Below, piece by piece: positions 1 to 9,559 of a DNA stretch of 23,364 bases (positions are counted from its first letter, which is position 1; each line of letters opens with the position of its first letter). This DNA is from Elysia marginata. Its lineage: Eukaryota; Mollusca; Gastropoda; Plakobranchidae. Both the position numbers and the translations under genes were made by a program. The notes under the pieces were generated by a model. The model searched no databases and had not been told where the DNA came from. It saw only the letters and a program-made list of their open reading frames with translations. Where the stretch lies: contig BMAT01009729.1 in the NCBI GenBank assembly GCA_019649035.1, forward strand, positions 13,774-37,137, in the 5' to 3' direction.

Positions 1-199
1 CCCCCCCCCCCCCCCCCCGCACCCAAAAAAGAGAAGAAAAGAAAAAGGAAAAAGACTGCTGTAAAAATTATAACACAATGTTTCATCTGTACTCCGATAT
101 TCAGACTTATAGACGTTGTAAAACTCAAGGACATGCATGAAAATCTCTTTGAAATAAAATTATTGTAAAAGCTACAGTTCAGACTTCCTGATTATGTGC

Positions 200-365
200 T
201 TAATAATAATAACTATAATAATAATAATATTAAAAAAATTATTAAAAAAATAATAACAATAATAACTTTTTAATAATAATAATAATAATAATAAATAATA
301 ATAATAATAATAACAACAATAAAGATAACAACAACAATAATAATAATTATAATAATGATAATAAT
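200..365. repeat. (AAT)n-type microsatellite, interrupted
   Basis: About 165 bases dominated by TAA/AAT triplets with AAC and AAG interruptions. It yields artefact open frames of Ile, Tyr or Leu on the minus strand. Confidence 0.9.
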
Positions 366-1259
366 AATAGTAATCATTGTAAATATAATGATAATCACAT
401 TCTGTCTGGTTCGCACATCCTTTGGCAAACTGCACACTATGAAGGAAAAATCGACCTTCAGATCTAGAAAAACATGGCATGCGAAGCCTGAACCTAATGC
501 TGAAACAGAAAAAACCATGACACACAGAGCACAAAATAGAAGAAAACTAACCTTTCAAAACTAAGCTAGATCTAGGCCTAATACAGACTCTCTACATCAT
601 AACATCTTCTACACCAAGCTCTGTGTCTAAATTATTCTTATTGATTTCTAGATTTCAGTCAAATTTTTAGGCTGTAAATCCAGACTTAGATCTTAACTAA
701 ATCTAAAAATTCAACAAGAAAAAAGCGGGCAAAACTACATGTGTTTTGCTTAAAAATGCGTGTTCTTCAGCCTACCATTTGAAAAAAAATGGTAATTTTG
801 AGTTGAAACACTTATCTTGTACACAGGTACTCTACATTAATTCGTATGCTATGATGTCAGGCAACACATTAACATTCAAATGGGCGAAAACCATGAGAAA
901 CCATTGCACACTATAAAGCTCATCATTCTGGTCAACCTCTACTATACATATTTAGGCCTAACTCAATTTTCATCTAAACATACAATGTACTATTATAGAT
1001 GTAGGCCTAACTTGTATTTATCTGCATATACGAGATGCATTCACACAATCAGGTAATCTGACCTTAAATCACCATAACAATGGAAATTGTGGATTGGGAA
1101 AAGGCAAAACGTGTAACAAGTGTGGTCAAAAGAAAGGAATACAATATCACAAAGTAGATCAAGTATACCCCCCAAAAAACCATAATTGCTGAAAACATTA
1201 CACAGCTAGGTTTTACTTCTTGCACAGGTTTAAAATAAAAAGGTGACGCCCCCCCCCTT

Positions 1260-1282
1260 CACACACACACACACACACACAC
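1260..1282. repeat. (CA)n microsatellite
   Basis: Eleven or so CA units follow a C-run at about 1249-1257. Confidence 0.85.
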
Positions 1283-1405
1283 CCAACAACTAAAATGGAC
1301 AAAAAACACGCTCCCAAACAAACAAATAAAATGAATGAATGCACATCACTATCAAAACCGTAAAATGGCAAACGCTCAATTTCCCGAAAATCCTCTCTGT
1401 CTGGT

Positions 1406-1456
1406 TCTCTCTCACTCTCTCTCTCTCTCTCTCTGTCTCTCTCCCTCCCTCCCTCC
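1406..1456. repeat. (CT)n / CCCT-rich microsatellite
   Basis: A CT dinucleotide run ends in several CCCT units. It produces an Arg-Glu-rich artefact frame on the minus strand. Confidence 0.85.
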
Positions 1457-2351
1457 GTCTAAGTAGGCACACCTGATAAATTATCTATGTAAACAGCTTT
1501 CTCAATTTCATTTCCTCCTCTTTGGAAAGTTCTCCATCTTTTTAGCTCCTTCATAATCTAAAACCTTCCTGTCTCAACGCAGGTTTAAATAGTTTCCTTT
1601 CTATCCAAATAAAAATACCAAAAAGCTAGAAAACAAATTCCACCGCTCTAATTTGTGAAAATTTTACTAAAAATTGCAAAAATAGTAAAATTAATGATTA
1701 TGGAAAAAAAAGGAAAACAAACGAATAAAACTAAAACAACTCTAACATTTGGAAAGTGCAAGGACATGTCATGATTAATAGCACAGACTATTACTTTGTG
1801 TGGCTTTCAGTGTCTACAAATCTTTCTGAACCCCTTTCTCTGTAAATTGTTTTGTAACTAGGACAATAAACAAAATTCTCTTTACTAATACCGTTTTGTC
1901 CTATAATATTAAAGATGTAGAATTAACTTCCATCTTTATCAGGCAGACTGGATTCAAAACGATACATCCAGGTAGAAAGGCAGTCGGAGAGAAAGAAAAA
2001 GGAAGAGAGAACTAAAGACTATGGATTTCTTTAAAGTTCCATGAAACACATAAAGTTAATGGGCGATGATGACAGCTAAGTTGTAAACACTTTGGTAGTC
2101 TTTATAAAGCATCTGTGAATATATTACAGTTTGTTCTTGCTGTTTGATAACTATAACAATTGCAACTTAATTTGTCATATTGCTTGGTCTAAGTTGTTAC
2201 TACAACATGAATCAGTCTTCAGATATAGAGGTTTGACTTTGAGCCGGTATGGATAATAATGACAGCCATTGTACTGTTTAGGAAGATCAGATGTGATTTC
2301 AAAAGTTTTGCTCTCTAGCTTCATTCTGGCAGCTGCTTATGATGGCGGCCG

Positions 2352-2895
2352 ATTTAATCGAGTGTATCTCTGAAGGCTGTGTGACCACAGAAAGCTTTAT
2401 GCAGATTGTAAGAACCGAATGACCTCAGTTGTTATCATGTTTATATCCACAGGCTGTTCAGTATTGACCGTCTATGGAGACATTATAACCCAGTCTTAAG
2501 TCAGCAAACTGTTGAATCTACGAAATCTGCACAGGCTGTTAAATACTGTACTGTGAATGCGAAAAGACCAGTGAATCCTGTTGAAATTGTTAACAGAGGG
2601 GCTGAAAAGTCTGGGGTTTTATAAGAGGAAAAGCCTTTAGTTTCCCCAGCTGGCAAGAGAGTTCTTGAAGCAGTGTTAGGCATGCGTTTCTCCCTAGTGC
2701 GGCCAGACCTTACAGCAGCCAGATGAAATCTATATCCTCCGCAGCAGGAACCCGCCAGTAAATGCCTATTGCTTCTGTGTGACCATGAGACGACCAGCTG
2801 TTCAAGACCACTGGTGAAAGTTAGCAAACACGAGCTGTGGTCACAGCAGTTTCTGTGTGGCAGGAGAGTGGGCTCAACGTTGGGTTTGGTAGCAG
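2352..2895 (-). other. 3' untranslated part of the last exon (3' edge estimated)
   Basis: Downstream of the TAG on the minus strand the sequence is visibly less AT-rich than its flanks down to about 2320, as expected for exon rather than intergenic DNA. No AATAAA was seen on the minus strand here. The variant ATTAAA occurs at 2358-2353 and could serve as the poly(A) signal, so the end given is a guess. A second frame stays open from the acceptor to about 2501 (around 135 codons). It would be read only if a phase-0 exon were spliced directly to 2905. Confidence 0.45.
2353..2358 (-). promoter_or_regulatory. possible poly(A) signal ATTAAA
   Basis: This is the only good poly(A) hexamer variant seen within about 600 bases after the stop codon on the minus strand. 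A clear G/T-rich downstream element was not recognised, so it is a weak call. Confidence 0.25.
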
Positions 2896-2905
2896 CTATA
2901 CCTCT
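2896..2905 (-). CDS. PLEKHG5: PLEKHG5-like terminal coding piece: completes Ser-Glu-Val-stop (PDZ ligand)
   Basis: The acceptor TTTTTGTCTTCAG (AG at 2907-2906) has a good pyrimidine tract. Joined to the TC left by the tail exon, it reads TC|A GAG GTA TAG, that is Ser-Glu-Val-stop. Human PLEKHG5 ends ...TASEV, so the last three residues are the same and the phase is correct. S/T-x-V at a C-terminus is a class I PDZ ligand. The vertebrate protein uses it to bind PDZ domains of Mupp1/Patj. The rest of this exon is untranslated. Chance agreement of acceptor, phase and residues is unlikely, but no transcript was available. Confidence 0.86.
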
Positions 2906-5900
2906 CTGAAGACAAAAATACACAATAAAACAAAAATTAAAACACGAAAATAAGTTCATAGGCCTTTATCATAAGAGCACCTTTATTTGTATTCGAATGT
3001 CATTGGTTAAAATGAAAATGATCTTGTATAACAAAAAAGAGCATTTATTTTAGTAACTCTAAAATACATTAGGATTACAACAAGATTACTGAAGGTGAAG
3101 TAAACGCCACAAGGACAAACTTGAAAACTTTGACATTCTCAATACCTAGACTATTTCGTAATCAAATGGGTGTTGCGTTAATCCAAAATCTACTGCTATC
3201 GTTTTTGTTTGAATTACCTGAGGTCAGGATCAGGTGTAGACTTTTAGCAGAGGATTAGCTTAGAAGTGTGGTCTTTCTGTTTTGGAGTCAGTTCTACAAG
3301 TTAGCAGTCTACAACAGGTAGCTGGCTTTGGTGTATTTTTTTCAGTATACAGTACATGTACTTACGAGGATTCCACATTGGCATCGTAAAGCACTTGATG
3401 TTTTAGCTTTTTCATCTTGAGGATGTCCGCATGTGTGAGCTTGCGGTTAAAGCCCTCAGACGAGACGGCAACCGACGCTATGCCATCCTCCATCTCACTA
3501 ACTTGAAGCGAGTTGTTGAACATGGTGACCAGATCCGGCGTGGATTTCGAGCGACTTTGAGACGGGTCTGATGTGGAATATTCGTCATCCTCCACCTCCA
3601 AATACTCGCCTGCTGTACCGGGGTCTCTTGAGCTGTGGTTAATGTTATTAATGTTGTTGTTATTGGTGGCGTCATCGAAGTTACTGTCAACGTTATCTGC
3701 AACTTGAAGGTGAGGGTCTGCAGAATCTCCCAGGGTGAACATGTTTTTTCCCCGGGTCGGGCTGACCACCCCGCCCTCACTGCTCCCTCCAAACCCGGAC
3801 ACCTCCGACTCCTCGCTGATGTCGCTGTTCAGGTGAAGAGAGCCTGTAGAACTGACCCCACTGGACGACGGGTAGCTTCGCACAGAGTCCGTGCTGAGGG
3901 CCTTGTTTGGACTGCCTAAGTTCTTGTTGTCCACCACTTGGACATCAGTTCGCCATGAGAGACGTTTGTGGATGGACGCATCCTTCTCCTGACAAGTCTT
4001 CATGTCTGTGATAGAATCAGCTGTGTGGTAACGTTTTCCGGCGCGGGAGGTGCGTCTTGTTGCCAGATTAATGCGAGATAACTCATCCTCGTCAAACACA
4101 CTTCCCTGGTCTCCGCCAGCCGAAGATCCTAAGGAAACTTGTGAGACTGAGATGTCAATATTGGCGGGTGAACTTTGGTCTGCAGCATTCGTGGAAGAAA
4201 ACACAGAGGATGCCAAGGAAGAGAAAGAGGAATCATAACCCGAATGTTGTGGATATTGCTTGCTGTACACTGTTTGCTGCTGCTGCTGTTGCTGTTGTTG
4301 TTGTAAGCCATACTGAAAACTGCTACTGCCGTCTTTACTAGTGTTCACATTTATGATTGTCCTATGTGGCACTGATGGTGATGAAGAAGACGAAGCTGAA
4401 GGAACACTAGAGTTGTGTGTTCGGTTAGCAGATAAACCATCCTGGGGAAGGCTTGTGGCAGTGGACGTCACAACCTCGTTTCCAACCTGAATGTTCGGCA
4501 CAGACCGGCATGGCTGGATAGGTTTGTGGAAGGTAGAGGATGAGCCAGGCACCCCGCCCTGAAGCTGGGCAGGCACCAGAGAGCCCGTGACACTCCCGGC
4601 CGTTGGTAAAGTGCGATCTACAACTCCTGGCACAGGGGGAGGTCGCGATGACACGACTGGGGAAGAGTCGGTGTTGACTCCATTGCTGATGCTAGAATGA
4701 GGCAACGAAGATGAAGACGACGACAACGACGAGCTGTTTCCTATAGTGGCTGGTGTTGTTAGGTTTGACCCACCAATCGAGGATGCTGACGGTATTTGGG
4801 CAAACTGCTGACCGTAAATATCTCCAGTAGATCCTGAGCGTCCAATATCTGTGGGAAATTTACCGAAGCCCTCCTCCCCTTGCGGGGACAACAGAAGGTT
4901 AGGCATGAAGCGGTCGGCAGACTCCATGCTTTCTGATCGCGGGAACCCGGTGCCTGATGTGAGGTCAAGGTCACTGGGCACTGATATGATGGGTGTGTAA
5001 TGAACTTCCTCTATGGTACCGCCAGAGCGGATCCTTTCAAGTTCTGCACTCTCCTGAATTTTTTTCAGCTTGTAGTCTTTCTGTGAAACGGATAAAAGAA
5101 ACAAATAGGAATGGTAAAACAGTTACCTCTATTTTAGTGTATAATTTTACAATTCTGGCCAGGTAAGAAAAATGTGCCGATCCAGCTTTAGGTGACATAT
5201 ATATTTTTTCCCTAAAAATCATTTTATTAATATATCAAAGTAATAAACTTTTGTATTCATATTATAACTTTAATGATTACAGCAGCTGTTCTCTTTTATT
5301 TCCTTAAGAAGTCACGAGTATTTCACCCCAGCAGTAGCAGTGCCTACATCCCTATAGACATAAACAATTCCGCTGTGCCACCTACTGCTACTGGTAGGGG
5401 GGTGAAGGTAGAGCTACTGCTAAGGAGGTGTATGAGGATGAAGCACTGCTACTGCTGGGGGATTGAGGGCATAGCTACTGCTAGGGGGTGAAGGTACTGC
5501 AACTGCTGGGGGCTGAAGGTACTGCCATTGCTGGAGGGGGGGGGTTGAAGGTACTGCAACTGTTGGTAGAATGGAGGGCATTACTACCAGTACTGCTTGA
5601 GCAGGTTACCGTTATGCTTCTATCATGCATATTGCAGCTTTACCACCACCAACAGACGTAGGATAGAGAGCAAACCTGCCACTAACAGATTCCCATTCTG
5701 CCACTAACAGATTCCCATTCTCAAACAGAAGCAGCAGCTCCCAACCCCCAGCAATAACACTATAGAGAGTTCCCATGTGTGGCTGCAGCAGCAAAGTGGT
5801 GCATCAGTAAACACAAGCCTATCCTACACAAACTCTTAATTTGAGGATTGTGACCACTGACACCTAACCCCGTCTCCGCCTAAAATAAGCACAACTCTCT

Positions 5901-8900
5901 TCCCAGAAAGCAGTAGCACTGATCGCCCATCTGGATTAGCAACGCTTTTTTGCCTCAGAAACAGAAGTGGTTCCCTTTCCCTGTAACATCAGCCCCACCC
6001 ACACCTGACATCCACACATCTCCCTTGTCAATTCTTACTTGGGCGTCTCTGAACCTCTCTAGCCACGCCCTGATGCCGGCCACGTCGCTGTGGAACGTGA
6101 AAGCCGAGATGGGCACGTGATACTCGTTCATGTAGATGAGCAGGAAGCTGCCCTTGTCTCTCAGCTCGCTCACCACCAGCTGGTCGAGGCGCATGGGCGG
6201 CCGGATGATCTTGAAGCGATCCATCTTCTTGTTGGACTTGCAGATCAGAATCAGGTCCGTGAACAGTAGACAGTCCACGTCCAGCTGTAGGTATGTGTGT
6301 AGGTAGTGGCGAGTCAGAGAACAGAACGAGGTTAGTAATAGTATGAGGTCAAGCAAAACGTTTGAAATTTTTGCCCAACCTAAAACTTGCATAAAAAGGT
6401 CGATTAATGCCCAGTAAAAACTTTTACTTAATCTTATTTTTAGAGACTTTTTCATGGTCCTATAAAAGTATGTTGTTATCAAGACTTGGCTGATAAAACT
6501 AAATTGCTGGAAGCTCACATTGTCATGCCAGAGTTCTGCGGATGGCACTTTTCTAAAGAACTAAATCTTCTTAACCCCCACCCTCTTCTACATTTGGTAA
6601 AATATTGGTAAATTGGCTGTAGAACAGTATTCTTGTTGCGAGTTGCATATTTTGGTGGTAGCCTATAACAATTCAGTACGAAGCATATTTATTCTGCAAG
6701 TGTTTGGGGCATCCAGTCGCTGTTTTTTTTACAACTGAGTGTGTAATTGTAAAATTAAAATTGAAATAGGAAGAAAAAAAGCAAAACTAAATTTTAAAAA
6801 GTTTACAGCAGCAAACAAAAAGAACAAACAGAAAAGCAGCTTACCTTACATTCAAGTAGAAAAAAGCAACATCGAAAGAAATTTTCTTTCAAAGCCAAAA
6901 CGATTATTAGTTATTGTATTAAAACAACTTACTAGCTGAAAGAAAAAAAAAGCTGACAACTGTTTTATTTCTAGCGCTACACTACAGAAGGGACTTTTAG
7001 AGTTGAGCATCACCTTTGCCGCTTGAGCTTCCTTCATCCTGAGACTAGAGTGAGAGAGCAGGCTTCTGGGTTGCCCCTCCCGGAAACCAGGCATGGGCGC
7101 CAACAGGTTGAAGTTTCCGTTATACTCCTGGATGATCTGTTTACCAAAGAAAGATATCAAAATAATCTATGTAGAGGCCTCACAGAATTCTCGTTGTTTT
7201 CCAGTAGGTCCTGACACATGTATATACGCGGATATAAATATTGAAACCTAAACACATAGAAGTCTTGTATTTGTATATAGGCAGGTGGTGGTTCCCAACA
7301 GTGTTTAATGGCATTATTACATTCCCACACATACATAGGCAAATATAATATAAACACCTGATTACACAAAGTAGGATAAAAAATCTTATGGGCATGATTT
7401 TGAGAACATTCGTCCAAAAATGGTGGAGAGTTGAGTTATGGATTGTGGAATAAATCAAAGATAAATGAAGGAGACATATTTACTGTGGAATTTTGTTAAC
7501 TAGCGTTAAACCCTGTAGTATTGTCCGGTAGACTTATCTCTATCTCTTGCAACTATGTAACAAGGGCTGCAGCGTGAGTTTCGAATCTTACCTTGGCACA
7601 CTCATCATTGGGCGCCTCGATAGCATCATAGAGGTCTATCGTTTTCCTCACAGCCTCCAGCTTCTCGTAGTCTTCCCGTCTCTTCAGGCTGGTGTTTGCC
7701 GCCCAACAGAGTTTCTCTACTGACTCAATCTGCAGACAGGCATATGCAGTAAGTAATAAACTCGGTAGACAACAGACGAATCGAAAGTATACGTTATAGA
7801 CTGAGACCAAGCGAAAAAATACTGGATATATAACTATGAAGTAAACAACAGAGTCTGCATTTAGACACGAATTAGACAATAAACGCTGTAGACATACATC
7901 AAGAATAATTTGTGTTTACAAACACAAGTCGGAATAAACAAAAGACACTGTAAACAGACATGATGAGCTAAACAACAGGCTCTTTTTACGAAAATCACGT
8001 AAACAATAGACAAAGTAGCCAGACATAGAGTACCGAAAACGACAGACTTTGTATACAAATACCAAATAAACAATTATTATAGATACCGTAGACAGACATC
8101 GATAAAAGAGGACTGTAGACAGACACCAAGTAAATAAAAGACAAAAGACAAACATCGAATAACCCTAAGACACAAGCAGCGAACAATCAAAGTACACTGC
8201 AGACCGCCATCATCTCATAAAAACTAACAGAAACAGTAGAAAGATACCAAGTAAACTACATACTCTTTAGATAAACGCCATGTTAACAACGGCCTCAATA
8301 GACCTATGCAACTTAACTTTAAACAGAAAAAGAAATCATTGAAGTCATAACTGGGTGTTGAGGCAGAAATATGATGGCTAACAAACCAGAACATGTGCTA
8401 TATTATTTATAATACACACGAAGCCGTACCTCAACACAACATAAAGACAGTACAAGTATTTAACCCACTATCAAAACAAAACTGATGTGGCCTTATCATC
8501 TGCTTCAAGACCTCGATCCTGGTCAAGCTAGACGTATTATAATCGGGTGATAATCTTATAACACTCGATGTTCTTCAGGAATTCCATTCTACTCTCCTCA
8601 TTATCCGCTGGTCAAACCGAGATAATGAACAAACACATTTTCGATCTGACAAGTCTGTTCACGGACATGCGTTAACCTGAAAACGCTTTAAAATTTAAAA
8701 ACAATTGTATTAAAAAAAATACAACGTTACAGCGATAACCGTATAAATCGGTTGGTTTTTATCTTCAGCTTAATTCACTTCAGCAACGTTCTAGAATGCG
8801 AAACTTACCCCCCCCCCCCCCCCACACGCCCCCGATAGACTTCGTCCAAAAATTAATTTTCCGCGAGGATATCAAACGATTTCATCCATTTTTAAGTTTT

Positions 8901-9518
8901 AACTAATATCAAAATACAGATAGACATTTCTGTTACGCTACAGTAGATTCTAGATAGAGGATAGAAACTCGTGACGTCTTTATCAAAGACTCAGGTCATT
9001 AATTTCGACTTGATTGGCGCACCAAGAACGCAGCACAGCAATAGAGACCTTTAGCACACGCACCGTGTCTCAATACGCGTACGTGAAAATCGGGAAAGCA
9101 GATTGAGAAACTATAAAAATAATGAAACCAGTTTCTAAAAATAGAACGTCTGTGGGTCTACTTTTAGAAACTGGTTTCATTATTTTTATAGTTTCTCAAT
9201 CTGCTTTCCCGATTTTCACGTACGCGTAGTGAGACACGGTGCTTGTGCTAAATGTCTCTATTAACAAAAAAACTTCACGTCTGCCCCAGGAACGTTCTAT
9301 TTGGGTCAGATTCACGCCCCCTTTCAGAGGTAAAAAGTAATACGAACAGATAAAGCTGCTAAATATTAAAACAAGCCTCACAGAAAAAGTGGACCCAAGT
9401 TTGAAACTGGGTGAATGGAATAGTGCAAATCTGTGGCGGTATGCAATTTTACATAAAAAAGTTATTTAATAACAAGCCTGAGAATCCTGCTAGTAAACAC
9501 TTGTTCTCTTCATTATTG

Positions 9519-9559
<41 letters not shown>

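Larger units (their letters stand above)
1..2351. other. 3' flanking / intergenic DNA with microsatellites
   Basis: No coding exon was recognised on either strand. The stretch holds a C-run at 1-18, an A/T trinucleotide repeat at about 200-365, (CA)n at about 1260-1282, a CT-rich tract at about 1406-1456 and three TAGGCCTA palindromes (573, 953, 1002). Open frames here are repeat translations such as poly-Ile, poly-Tyr or Arg-Glu. Confidence 0.6.
5081..6038 (-). other. intron between PH exon and tail exon
   Basis: The minus-strand borders are GTAAGA (6038) and CACAG (5081). The intron contains a degenerate G-rich minisatellite (about 5388-5600) and an exact 22-base tandem duplication (5676-5719). 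No coding signal was recognised. Confidence 0.85.

Noticed and set aside
172-564. Poly-Ile/poly-Tyr open frames and a 69-residue plus-strand frame
   Set aside because: They are driven by the AAT microsatellite, with no homology recognised.
2501-2959. 152-residue open frame on the minus strand
   Set aside because: It overlaps the last exon, but the phase left by the tail exon reads SEV-stop instead. Its composition shows no domain. It is kept only as a possible tail-skipping isoform.
6285-6548. Open frame extending upstream of the PH core exon
   Set aside because: It is Leu/Phe-rich with no alignment, and a good acceptor at 6285 joins the preceding PH exon in frame.
7861-8186. Cys/Leu/Tyr-rich minus-strand open frames that look like membrane proteins
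   Set aside because: They are translations of the acceptor-like intronic array in several overlapping frames.
7730-8290. CRISPR-like or satellite array
   Set aside because: The units are diverged, have no unique spacers of constant length, and lie inside a eukaryotic intron.
9040-9262. MicroRNA precursor
   Set aside because: The arms of 106 bases are far longer and more perfect than a normal animal precursor. A foldback element fits better.
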